From assembly GCA_029821735.1 (NCBI GenBank), contig JALGSU010000022.1:1-64000 (forward strand): a DNA stretch of 64,000 nt. Reading direction: 5' to 3'. The DNA is from Candidatus Zipacnadia bacterium (lineage in GTDB: Bacteria > Armatimonadota > Zipacnadia > Zipacnadales > UBA5352). Shown here piece after piece: positions 56,901 to 64,000 of this stretch. Below the pieces are notes generated by a model that was not told the origin of the DNA, made no database searches, and was given only the letters and a program-made list of their open reading frames with translations. Position numbers and translations under genes: made by a program. Each line of letters starts with the position of its first letter. Position 1 is the stretch's first letter.

Positions 56901-57385
56901 TGCTGGTGACGTCGGGGCGAGCCGATGACGTTTACGTCAACCGGTTCAGCGGCGATGGCAAGGTGCTGTATCACCTATACAACGCAAAGGGGCACACTTT
57001 CGAGGGTACCGCGCTGAGCGTCGGACTTCGCGACGAGGAGCACCTGTTCGACCTGCTGGAATGCGCTGAGGTGACACCGGAGATGCGCAACGGACTGGCG
57101 TACGTGAGCGTCTACCTGGGGCGCGATGATGTGGCATGCATCGCGCAATTGCAGCGGCGGCTGAGTGTGACCCGCGATGGAGATGCGCTGAGGGTGACGG
57201 TGGCCGGCGAGGTGGCGGGGATGGCGCTGAGTGTGGCGGATATCAACGGCGTCGAGCTGCTTGCGCAGGAGGCGAAGACCGGTCTCAACACACTGGACCT
57301 GGCGCAGATGGCGGAAGGCGCGTCGCCGATGTGCGTGAAGCTGCTGCGGCGCAAGGCTCTGGTGGATGTGGCGGAAGTGCGCTGA
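53957..57385 (+). CDS. Large secreted glycosidase-like protein (DUF6259-like)
   Basis: 1142 residues with signal peptide MSIALIVALMTVAGSTAWA. Beta-rich N-terminal half (jelly-roll-like, LSVYMSVHDYSW, YMVRLYVITG), then a TIM barrel with WWDWSNVGPFG, LVTLYTDPFRLDD, ADGIRLDEYGHRGW and VLTTEAPAYDY. The Asp/Glu residues at strand ends fit a retaining glycosidase, and the overall shape resembles DUF6259-type proteins. A C-terminal beta domain follows. The start is weakly supported by AAGGGTGAT. Lies between the two repeat copies, so it may be a chromosomal gene trapped there. Confidence 0.75.
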   Translation: MSIALIVALMTVAGSTAWAVPSIVEELSEGVYVVRDEDGGNWGGWSMGVTHMSSAPYMAKKILDLSDLPEELWEQASEVRLSVYMSVHDYSWSTLAEANGLDEEFEVIVNGEVHRFPTNCGAPVMERVTGVSYPEWYDFVISKDEFVRGVNEIIFHKAEGDKADDFFYLGINNGPSRGNSEVNLKGEKWQSDMLTVPGGGGEYMVRLYVITGDTSLEATWTPAATPALTDPAGVIDYAGAHGAEQTPEGVKLAVGQSARVEWHPGVLDRFRPAQVAVQADGAVTFAWLDEAGVAQDVVEGLSQTLAADRGEMVGGLVLTATEVATIKGVTLRGARNFHPRPEPIDMAPVVKLCPPMEPPQPASCVIEGNTATLTSPSVRCTFNTDGKLRMTSLFNEYLRTEMLRSPEDVLLFLVEVAETRYAGSQDFVCEGVTPVEDGFVATLTMAEPALRAELTARVDDEGLRLGMVMSNAGEASVDFKVAFPHLAGLAASDEPVDDYYFFPWGGGIIASRPAMIRRGYGDHEAIYQVMDIFSPAKGAGLYLRADDAEGWHKVLAMRKHVPGVTEEKAEKLYKRGRPEFEWTNPLTQEVEGIALAYEYQRRTRKPGESFAPAEVVLAGHPGDWHVAMQRYADWAHEVWQFRPYPSKLHTTRNMIAVGWATGYLFRDGAYRTDIIKPRTNCIELMSWWDWSNVGPFGTPLDKLDTIMDAPAIERWKDYIVPDPVTGETMWNNQPNDYTGYNERFGGLPAFREAIETYRELGSDLVTLYTDPFRLDDACELGQAHGEQWGVVGDDGEKTTHYYVWNPCHDLPAVREWVAEAMGRVMRETGADGIRLDEYGHRGWACYDETHEHTYAEFGITQWNKAVAETCRMVHEEMDKVRPDLVLTTEAPAYDYMLQYLEGCITYDCTVQASPLRPLECNAQRFYFRECKPYELDHRGADVKDHKKFWNAVESFGRYYPANYYAILDQNEDTYWLGEAYPLLVTSGRADDVYVNRFSGDGKVLYHLYNAKGHTFEGTALSVGLRDEEHLFDLLECAEVTPEMRNGLAYVSVYLGRDDVACIAQLQRRLSVTRDGDALRVTVAGEVAGMALSVADINGVELLAQEAKTGLNTLDLAQMAEGASPMCVKLLRRKALVDVAEVR

Positions 57386-57448
57386 ACGGATTGACGGCAT
57401 CTAAGTCCAGTAGGTGGTTGTTCACGGCCTCCGACACCCCGTCAGCCG

Positions 57449-58465
57449 CTACCACGGGCCAACCACCAGATGCGCATGCCGAACGGGGGCGCCGCGGAAG
57501 GGACTACGTGGTACTCGCGAGATGAAGTCACGACTCTCCCCTGGTTTCATCGTGCGCTCATCGGTGAGCGGTGGCAACGTGATCTCCTCCAATCTCGCCC
57601 CGCTTGCGTCGCAGACAGCAATCGCCACAACGCCACTCTTGCTGCCCTCCCAGTCGGGCGAGGGCATCTGACTGGAGGCAACACTGCCGCGTATGCACGT
57701 GTAGATACGGCCTTGGCTGTCGACACCCGCCAGATCGGTGCCCGGCAGCTTCATCGCCGCCACGCTATCCGCACTGGTCCCGATCCGACGGACGGTGACT
57801 CCGCTGTTCTCGTTCGAAGACCAATCCTGCACGATGAAGCCTCGACGAGATGGGTCTGCGTGAAGGTGCCCGAGGTGCTGCTCCCCGAGGCTGACCCTCT
57901 CTTCCGCTCGATACTGGCTCTGCAGGTCGCCCTCGTCGTTGTAGACTACCACCCAGTCGCTCGTCCCCACCTCGCCCGGACGGCTCCAGAGTACGGCAAA
58001 TACTGGACCTGGCAGTAAGGCGATCTCAGCCGCAAAGAGACCGAACTCAGGCGGACTCGGCCGCAAGTTCAAGAGCCTACCCGAGCCCTCGCCCTCATGG
58101 ACCACTACGGCGTGCTCGTAGTCTGTGGCGCCAAGATCAGAGACTGCCCAGATGGCGTACACAGTCCCGTCGGGTGCTGCAGTTGAACAGGTTAGAAATG
58201 GTCCATCCCCGCGTGGGCGACTGAGCTCCGCAGGTGGGTCAAGAGGCCAGACGCTGTGAAGGGCCCCATCGGGAATGGCGAGGCACACGACTTGGCATGT
58301 GGTGCTTTCCTCTACCACATGGATGTACTGCCCCCCAAAGGTCGGTCCAAGTGTTATGTTAGTGTTGGAGCACTGCTCTTGCTCGCGGCACGATGGGCAT
58401 ATGCTCACCAGAACTGGCTTGACCTGCGCTATTACTTCTGAATATGCTTGATGGGTGATTTGCAT
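57449..58465 (-). CDS. Hypothetical protein, possible beta-propeller
   Basis: About 338 residues from ATG 58465, which has a weak GGAAG site; the frame is open much further upstream but that part overlaps the recombinase gene. The N-terminal part has a CPSC cysteine pair and no signal peptide. Repeating strands (LHSVWPLDPP, TVYAIWAVSD, GPVFAVLWSRPGE, SDWVVVYNDEGDL, GVDSQGRIYTCI) suggest a propeller. No family recognised. It may be 5'-truncated by the recombinase insertion next to it. Confidence 0.55.
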   Translation of the reverse strand: MQITHQAYSEVIAQVKPVLVSICPSCREQEQCSNTNITLGPTFGGQYIHVVEESTTCQVVCLAIPDGALHSVWPLDPPAELSRPRGDGPFLTCSTAAPDGTVYAIWAVSDLGATDYEHAVVVHEGEGSGRLLNLRPSPPEFGLFAAEIALLPGPVFAVLWSRPGEVGTSDWVVVYNDEGDLQSQYRAEERVSLGEQHLGHLHADPSRRGFIVQDWSSNENSGVTVRRIGTSADSVAAMKLPGTDLAGVDSQGRIYTCIRGSVASSQMPSPDWEGSKSGVVAIAVCDASGARLEEITLPPLTDERTMKPGESRDFISRVPRSPFRGAPVRHAHLVVGPW

Positions 58466-58473
58466 CGTGATAT

Positions 58474-58502
58474 ACTTCCGCAAATACAAGATTAGCAGAA
58501 GT
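58474..58502. promoter_or_regulatory. Inverted repeat before recombinase B
   Basis: ACTTCCGC (58474-58481) and GCAGAAGT (58495-58502), one mismatch, between the divergent hypothetical and recombinase genes. Position mirrors the inverted repeat of recombinase A but the sequence differs. Candidate operator. Confidence 0.35.
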
Positions 58503-58522
58503 AAACGCAGGGAGAGAGACGA

Positions 58523-59287
58523 ATGGCGGAGAACGGGGGCACGCGTGCGCAGGAAGCACTCACGGTGGAGGAGCTTGACGCGCTGCTTGACGCGATAGAG
58601 ACCCGAAGCCCGACCGGAAAGCGCAACTTGGCGCTGCTGACACTCATGGCCGACGCGGGCCTGCGGGTCGGCGAGGCACTCGCGCTTGAGACGCGCGATC
58701 TGGTCAAAGAGGCCGGGCAAATCATGGCCGTCAAGGTGCGCAACGGCAAGGGCGGCAAGGCTGCGGACCTCGCGGTCAGCCGGCGAACTGCTTCGCGCTT
58801 GGCGCGATGGCTTGCCGCGCGCGGGAAGCTCAAAATCGCTGCCGGCCCCATATTCTGCACGATCTCCACCGGGCAGCGGGCGCGCGGGCGCGCAACGTCG
58901 GAGGGCTTTGCCAAGGGCACTGAGTTCGTGAACCTGCAACCGGGCAGGCAAATCAGTGCGGAATACGTTCGCCAACTGCTTACCCGTCTGACTGAGCGCG
59001 CGAACATCACGGCGCACGTAACACCTCACACTTTGCGGCACACCTTCGCGACACATCTGCTGCGTGCCACCGGGAACCTGAAGCTCGTGCAGCAGGCCCT
59101 GCGGCACTCCGACGTCGCCACGACCGCGAGGGTGTATTCGCACCTGACCTCACGCGACGTCGAGGACGCGGTGCGGGCGCTGCGCGGCGATGAGGCCGCG
59201 ACCATGGCTGAGCAGGTGCTGGCTGCAATGCCCCCCGAAGTGCGGGCGGCCTTGTCGCAGCAGCTCAAGAAGGAGGGTGCCGCGTGA
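58523..59287 (+). CDS. Minimal tyrosine recombinase B
   Basis: 254 residues, GGAGAGAG before ATG 58523. Same reduced layout as recombinase A: LTVEELDALLDAIETR, Arg in AGLRVGEAL, Lys in GKGGKAADL, HTLRHTFATHL, LRHSDVATTARVYSHL, then the C-terminal tail MAEQVLAAMPPEVRAAL. In the second conserved histidine motif the usual GH is RH (ALRHSDVATT), a small variation. Complete otherwise. Paralogue rather than recent copy, since many positions differ. Followed by repeat copy 2. Confidence 0.87.
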   Translation: MAENGGTRAQEALTVEELDALLDAIETRSPTGKRNLALLTLMADAGLRVGEALALETRDLVKEAGQIMAVKVRNGKGGKAADLAVSRRTASRLARWLAARGKLKIAAGPIFCTISTGQRARGRATSEGFAKGTEFVNLQPGRQISAEYVRQLLTRLTERANITAHVTPHTLRHTFATHLLRATGNLKLVQQALRHSDVATTARVYSHLTSRDVEDAVRALRGDEAATMAEQVLAAMPPEVRAALSQQLKKEGAA

Positions 59288-59531
59288 ATGCAGGTCTGGG
59301 GCTGTCCTGGCGGAGCCGCGGCGGCGCCATGGTGATGTTGAGTGAGACGCCTGGAGAAGGAGCCCATCAGTGTGAGCCAGCGGAGGGACAGTGACCTCGT
59401 CTGGGCGCTCCCGCTTTGGGCCTCTACGCGACCGGGTCGTTTCCTGCAGGTTAGGGTCTGCACGTAGTGTCTTTGTATCGGCAACCGTCATGGGGTGTCC
59501 TTCTGAAGATGACCGTCCCTGGATATTCCTT

Positions 59532-59966
59532 TTTGCGCCTCTGTCATGGGATGACCTTCGGGCTCAACTGGCCGTGGCGTGGCAACAAGCAGTCGCCAGC
59601 GTCGCCAGCCCCACTCGTCCTCCCGTGCACGCTGCTCGATGCGTCGGCGAATATGAGCGCATTCACTCGAGTCGGATGAGCAATGGGTAGGCACCGATGG
59701 GCTCGTGTTCTGGACCTACCGAGCCGATTGCCCTGTACGTAGTGCCTGCCGAACACTATGCACCCGCACGCCAAGTTCAGGAAACGGGAGATTATCCTGT
59801 GTGAAAGCGCGTCTCGAGGTAGCGGTGGGGCATGGACCCTCCTGAACCGGTCCACCTCTGGAACTCACAGGATAATTGAGTAAAGTGCATCAGCAATGGG
59901 CACTGCCTGCGCGCGCCCACACGCACGATCGGCTCCATCCCCCGCAACGAGGTCACCACGGCTTGG
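59532..59966. repeat. Conserved 440-bp repeat, copy 2
   Basis: Counterpart of 53213-53658 in the same orientation. Its folded core is at 59791-59876. The gap to recombinase B (59288-59531) shows nothing recognisable. Confidence 0.8.
59791..59876. other. Folded core of repeat copy 2
   Basis: Same 86-base length as copy 1, with outer arms unchanged (ATTATCCTGTG, CTCACAGGATAAT) and the TGGACC/GGTCCA stem intact. Changes cluster in the third stem and the loops. Confidence 0.55.
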
Positions 59967-60139
59967 GTCCGCGCCCTTGCTTGGGGCCACGGAAGCCGCC
60001 CCACCCAATGCCGTTGCCTGAGTTCCGGGCGCGGGGGTGACGATCAGCGCATGTTCGGGGTCGGGCACGGCGAAGGCAGGCGCTTCTTCGCCGACCTCCG
60101 CATCGTCGTCATCGAGAAAGCCTGCGTCCGCCGGAGTAG

Positions 60140-60833
60140 GCTGGATGCACCACCTACCGGCTTCGCCCGGCGCGCGTTTGGCAGGAGGCCACGCCCGTCA
60201 CGGTGGAGGAGGGCTTGGCACAACGGTCTCACGCGCAGACGAAGTCGTTCGCGCGCAACCGCATCGACGTGATCGCCCGGCACACTGACGACGAGGCGCT
60301 CGGGACCGCGCGAGTGCTGATAGACGGACGGTCACCCTCCGAGTTCCCGGAGCTGTACTACCACGAGCGCCACGCCCGTCGCGGGCCGCCCGGCAATTCA
60401 CCGCATCGACCACGAGGTGGCGTTGCAGATCGAGGAGTGGACGGCGAAGATACTCGAGTGCGATTTGGAGCAGGACATCCTGCGCTACGAGGTCACCGGA
60501 TCGAAGACCGGCCCCGACGGGACCGGCGAGCACAACGAACGCTTCGTCTCGAACTCGAGGCGCGTGGTCATCGAGCCGAAGATGTGGATGGTCAACTGGT
60601 CACTGCGCTACCGCGAGGCCGACCTACCCGACGACTACCAGGTCACTTGGCGGACGCTACCGCTGTTCGTGGACACGTATGAGGCGCCGGTGACCGACGA
60701 TCCGGCCGGGGAGTATGCAACGCGACTGGTGCAGGGCCTGGCGAACTCCGAGCATACGCTCAAGCTCATCCCCAGCGGCGACGGTCCGGTGCCGGTCGCG
60801 GCCTTCCGGGTGTATTGCCCGCCGCTGCAGTAG
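60140..60833 (+). pseudogene. C-terminal remnant of a secreted protein, frameshifted
   Basis: Two frames join into one protein end: RVWQEATPVTVEEGL and KSFARNRIDVIARHTDD, then, after an indel near 60382, PAIHRIDHEVALQIEEWTAK through YEVTGSKTGPDGTGEHNERF to the stop at 60831. Removing one C from the CCC run repairs the join. An in-frame stop at 60137 and no start show the front is lost. The parent is an unidentified secreted enzyme-like protein. Confidence 0.55.
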
Positions 60834-60999
60834 TGCGCCCGAGGCGTGAAGCCCAGAGCAGAATTGGGGGAGACCATGCCTATTTCCCCCTTGCGCTTGC
60901 GGCGTGGGGACCGCGGTCGGATGTCTCTGGCACAGCGTGTATGATGCGTCCGCGCCCGACGGGACTCAGGCCGGTTCCCTGCCACTCTACTGGCAGGCC

Positions 61000-61096
61000 G
61001 GCTTCGCCAAGGGCACGGAACTCGTGGACACGCAACCGGGCAGGCAGGCCAGTGCCAAATATGTTCGACAGGCTGTGATCCGGTTGGCCGAACGGC
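61000..61096 (+). pseudogene. Fragment of a minimal tyrosine recombinase
   Basis: GFAKGTELVDTQPGRQASAK then YVRQAVIRLAER matches recombinase B (GFAKGTEFVNLQPGRQISAE, YVRQLLTRLTER), but both ends are missing. A third copy of this recombinase type once stood here. Confidence 0.6.
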
Positions 61097-61246
61097 TGCA
61101 TCGAGTCCCTCAACTGCAAACTGCGGGACGAACTGCTCAACGTGGAGATCGTTGACACACCGTTCGAGGCGCAGGTGTTGATGTAGCGCTGACGGAACCA
61201 CTACAACACGGTGAGCCCGCACAGTTCACTGGGCTATCGCCCCGGC
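61097..61246 (+). pseudogene. C-terminal remnant of an IS3-family transposase
   Basis: CIESLNCKLRDELLNVEIVD, then RNHYNTVSPHSSLGYRPG after two in-frame stops: this is the end of the IS3 OrfB integrase core (usual HYNxxRPHSSLGY). Directly fused to the recombinase fragment, so it was left by an insertion event. Confidence 0.75.
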
Positions 61247-61306
61247 AAAGGTCTGACGCGCCCGGACCGGAACCGTCTGCCAATAGCTGCTACTGGAGGT
61301 GCTTCC

Positions 61307-64000
61307 GTGATAGGGCACTCGCGTCTTGGTGTAGTGTTCACGCTCGTCGTGATCCTCATTGCGCACACGGCGTGTCTGGGCGCAGACCCAGTTGTCCTCC
61401 ACGTCTCGCCCGAAGGTAACGATGGCTGGTCAGGGGAGGTCTCGAAACCCGCCGGCGATGGTACTGATGGGCCGCTCGCGTCGCTGCACGGCGCGCGCGA
61501 CGCCATCCGCGCCCTGAAGGCCGCCGGCGAGGTCGACGCGCCGGTCCAGGTGCTGGTGCAGGGAGGCCAGTACCGTCTGGCTGAGCCCTTCACGCTTGGC
61601 CCCGAAGACTCTGGCACCGCGGATGCGCCCATCAGCTATGTCGCCGCGGACGGCCAGCGCCCGGTCTTTTCGGGCGGACGACCTATAGCCGGGTGGCGCG
61701 AGGCCGAGAACGGTCTGTGGGCCGCGCAAGTGCCGGGTGTCGCGGAGGGTGACCGCTATTTCCGCCAACTCTTCGTCAATGGCCACCGGCGCCAGCGCGC
61801 GCGCTCACCGAATCGCGGCTACCTGCAGCTCGCCGCCTTGACCAACCCCTTCGACCGCACCGATGAGGCCAATCTGAACTCCTTCCGCTTCCGGGAGGGC
61901 GACCTCAACGGCGACTGGCGCAACCCCACCGATATGGAGGTCATCAAGCTATTCTCCTGGAGCACCACGCGGCTGCCGGTGGCGTCGATCGACGACACGA
62001 GCGGCGTCATCAGCTTCGCCGGCTCGACTGGGCCCAACCCGCGCCTGTTCGACTGGGCCGGCGGGCGCTATTACATCGAGCACGTCTTCGAGGGCCTCGA
62101 CCAGCCGGGGGAGTGGTATCTCGACCGGCCTACGGGCACGCTCTATTACAGGCCCATGCCCGGTGAGCGGCCGGATGAGATCGAGGCGGTCGCGCCCGCG
62201 ATTGAGCACTTGGTCGAGTTCTACGGGCGCGAAGCCACTGAGGACGTGGCCGCTGAGCCCGTCAGTCACATCACACTGCGCGGACTGACCTTCGAGCACG
62301 CCTCGTGGCCAATGCCCGAGACCGGCTGGAAGGAGCGCCAGGCACAGGCGACGATGGAGAGTGCGGCGGTGCACGGGCGCTTCGCCGAGAGTTGCGCGCT
62401 TGAGGACTGCGAGGTGCGCCACGTCGGCGCCCATGGCGTCTGGCTCGAGCGCGGCTGCCTGACCAACCGCCTCCAGAGCTGCCATGTCTGGGACGTCGGC
62501 GCCGGTGGCGTGTACCTCGGCTGGACGAGGGTCGAGCCGGAGGCGGGCGGCAACACCGTTGACAACTGCTTCATCCACCACTTGACCGAGGTGCATGGCG
62601 GCGCGATCGGCGTCTGGATCGGGCGGAGTTCGCACAACCGCGTGACGCATAACGAGATCGCCGACATGAACTACACCGGCATCTCGGTCGGCTGGAAGTG
62701 GCACTACGGACCGAGCCTGGCGCATGATAACCTCATCGAGGACAACTACGTGCACCACTGCGGGCACCACGTGCTCTCGGACATGGGCGGGATCTACACC
62801 CTCGGCGAATCCCAAAGCACCGTCATCCGGCACAACCGCTTCGAGGAGCTCTGGTGCCACGGCGCGTACTCGCACGCCTCGGGCATCTACTTCGACCAGG
62901 GCACTACCGACCTGCTGGTCGAGAACAACATCGTCAGCGGAGCCACCGACAGCGGCTTCATCGTCCACTACGGCAAAGACAACATCGTGCGCAACAATAT
63001 CTTCGCGTTCGCAAGCAAGTATGGGCTGAGCCTGGGCAAGCCCGAGGAGCACCGTTCGTTCATCTTCGAGCGCAACATCATCTACCTCGACCACTCGGCC
63101 ATGGCCGGGCGGCGTGTCACCGAGAACGAGGACGTGGACAGCAACCTCTACTGGTGCACCACCGGCGAGGAGCCGACCTTCTGCGGGATGTCGCTGGCGG
63201 AGTGGCGCGAGGCGGGCCATGACCTGAACGCGATCATCGAGGACCCGCTCTTCCGCAATCCGGAGGGTGGCGACTTCACGCTCGCTGACAATTCGCCCGC
63301 GCTGCGTCTGGGCTTTGAGCCTATCTCGATGGACGGTTTCGGGATCTATGGCGACCCGGAATGGACGAGCCTGCCCGCGCGCTTCGAGCGCCAGCCCGAC
63401 GATCCTCCCCCCGCCGAGGCCGAGCCTCTGCGTATCGCCGATGATTTCGATACGTGGCTGAAGATGCGCCAGGCTCTGGGCGGGCATCCGCTGTATGCGC
63501 GTGTGAACACCGAGGAGCGGCCGGAACTGATCGCCATCAGTGACGAGGCGGCGGCGTCCGGTGAGCAGAGCTTGCGCATTGAGGACACTGCGGGCTTGGC
63601 CAAGCCCTACGACCCGCATTTCTACTACAGCCCGCACTACACTGAGGGCATCGCGCGCGGCGAGTTCATGATCCGCATCGACGCAGCCACCGATTTCTAT
63701 CACGAGTGGCGCGACGCCGTGCACCCCTACAACGTCGGGCCCACGCTCCGCATCACGGAAGGCATACTCGCGGTGAACGGAATCGAACCGGTCGAGATCC
63801 CCGTCGGCGAGTGGGTCCGAATCGAGGTAGAGGCGGCGTTGGGCGAGGCGGCGGGGACGTGGACGCTGGCGGTGACGCTGCCGGGCGAGGAGCGCCGCGA
63901 GTTCGCGGACCTCGCCTGCCACGATGAGGCATGGCAGGAGCTGCGCTGGGTGGGATACGTGAGCACCGGGACGACACCGGCGGTGTTCTACCTCGACGAC
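61307..64000 (+). CDS. Secreted right-handed beta-helix protein, 3' partial
   Basis: At least 898 codons, running off the end of the window. GTG 61307 has GGAGGT six bases upstream and opens a signal peptide (LGVVFTLVVILIAHTACLG). LHVSPEGNDGWSG marks the usual start of beta-helix repeat proteins with SLHGARDAIRAL following. The helix proper (about residues 310-640) shows LRGLTFEHAS, LEDCEVRHVGAHG, DNCFIHHLTEVHGG, IRHNRFEELW and IVRNNIFAFAS. The tail after about 690 looks like a LamG-type sandwich (LRIADDFDTW, GEWVRIEVEA). Likely a secreted polysaccharide lyase or binding protein. Confidence 0.88.
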   Translation, partial: MIGHSRLGVVFTLVVILIAHTACLGADPVVLHVSPEGNDGWSGEVSKPAGDGTDGPLASLHGARDAIRALKAAGEVDAPVQVLVQGGQYRLAEPFTLGPEDSGTADAPISYVAADGQRPVFSGGRPIAGWREAENGLWAAQVPGVAEGDRYFRQLFVNGHRRQRARSPNRGYLQLAALTNPFDRTDEANLNSFRFREGDLNGDWRNPTDMEVIKLFSWSTTRLPVASIDDTSGVISFAGSTGPNPRLFDWAGGRYYIEHVFEGLDQPGEWYLDRPTGTLYYRPMPGERPDEIEAVAPAIEHLVEFYGREATEDVAAEPVSHITLRGLTFEHASWPMPETGWKERQAQATMESAAVHGRFAESCALEDCEVRHVGAHGVWLERGCLTNRLQSCHVWDVGAGGVYLGWTRVEPEAGGNTVDNCFIHHLTEVHGGAIGVWIGRSSHNRVTHNEIADMNYTGISVGWKWHYGPSLAHDNLIEDNYVHHCGHHVLSDMGGIYTLGESQSTVIRHNRFEELWCHGAYSHASGIYFDQGTTDLLVENNIVSGATDSGFIVHYGKDNIVRNNIFAFASKYGLSLGKPEEHRSFIFERNIIYLDHSAMAGRRVTENEDVDSNLYWCTTGEEPTFCGMSLAEWREAGHDLNAIIEDPLFRNPEGGDFTLADNSPALRLGFEPISMDGFGIYGDPEWTSLPARFERQPDDPPPAEAEPLRIADDFDTWLKMRQALGGHPLYARVNTEERPELIAISDEAAASGEQSLRIEDTAGLAKPYDPHFYYSPHYTEGIARGEFMIRIDAATDFYHEWRDAVHPYNVGPTLRITEGILAVNGIEPVEIPVGEWVRIEVEAALGEAAGTWTLAVTLPGEERREFADLACHDEAWQELRWVGYVSTGTTPAVFYLDD

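Noticed and set aside
1..64000. tRNA genes as integration sites
   Set aside because: None recognised by eye near any of the recombinase genes.

Overview
This is a 64 kb piece of a high-GC bacterial chromosome, most likely from the Armatimonadota. The strongest clue is the prepilin N-terminus shared by three genes ([17 protein letters not shown], then [16 protein letters not shown]), a combination typical of that phylum and close to its planctomycete-like counterparts. The H-X9-DG proteins, sulfatases and large secreted glycan-acting enzymes fit the same picture. The assignment is inferred from protein style only. No tRNA or rRNA gene is visible; RNase P RNA is present.

Region 1 (1-31.4 kb) is chromosomal and saprophytic. 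It holds the end of a Gfo/Idh/MocA oxidoreductase, a lipoprotein, three tandem prepilin/H-X9-DG genes with matching terminators and leaders, then many secreted or glycan-related genes: TIM-barrel glycosidase-like proteins, two sulfatases (both frameshifted), a giant LamG/CBM-like protein, a ceramidase-like protein, a sugar phosphate isomerase-like protein, a BrkB membrane protein, a membrane-anchored phosphodiesterase, two short H-X9-DG proteins, a DUF4185-like protein and a frameshifted beta-helix protein. Together they look like a kit for taking apart sulfated or decorated polysaccharides.

Region 2 (31.5-47.5 kb) starts with rnpB and a tyrosine recombinase, then carries the most interesting part of the window. 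This is a same-strand cluster of a DUF4062-NACHT-WD40 STAND protein with two zinc ribbons, the debris of a second WD40 gene, a free-standing copy of the same zinc ribbon, a ribokinase-like/AAA+ fusion, a SLOG-like nucleotide-binding protein, a DUF4062-STAND-TPR protein and a membrane TrkA-N/RyR protein. The domain set matches NTP- and nucleotide-dependent conflict (immune) systems, but this particular combination may be undescribed.

Region 3 (47.5-53.7 kb) is a mobile element, probably an integrated plasmid, phage satellite or similar. It has a XRE/S24-like repressor with a likely operator, a tyrosine recombinase, an archaeo-eukaryotic primase-polymerase, an array of 37-bp palindromic iteron-like repeats with strong hairpins (a candidate replication origin), a small Cys-rich protein and a minimal tyrosine recombinase with a well-formed, regulated promoter.

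Region 4 (53.2-64 kb) is a scarred junction back to chromosomal content. Two copies of a roughly 440-bp repeat, each downstream of a minimal tyrosine recombinase gene, bracket a large secreted glycosidase-like gene and a hypothetical gene. Gene fragments (DUF1080-like, a secreted protein, a recombinase, an IS3 transposase) lie around them. The window ends inside an open beta-helix gene (61307-64000) that has no stop codon in the window.
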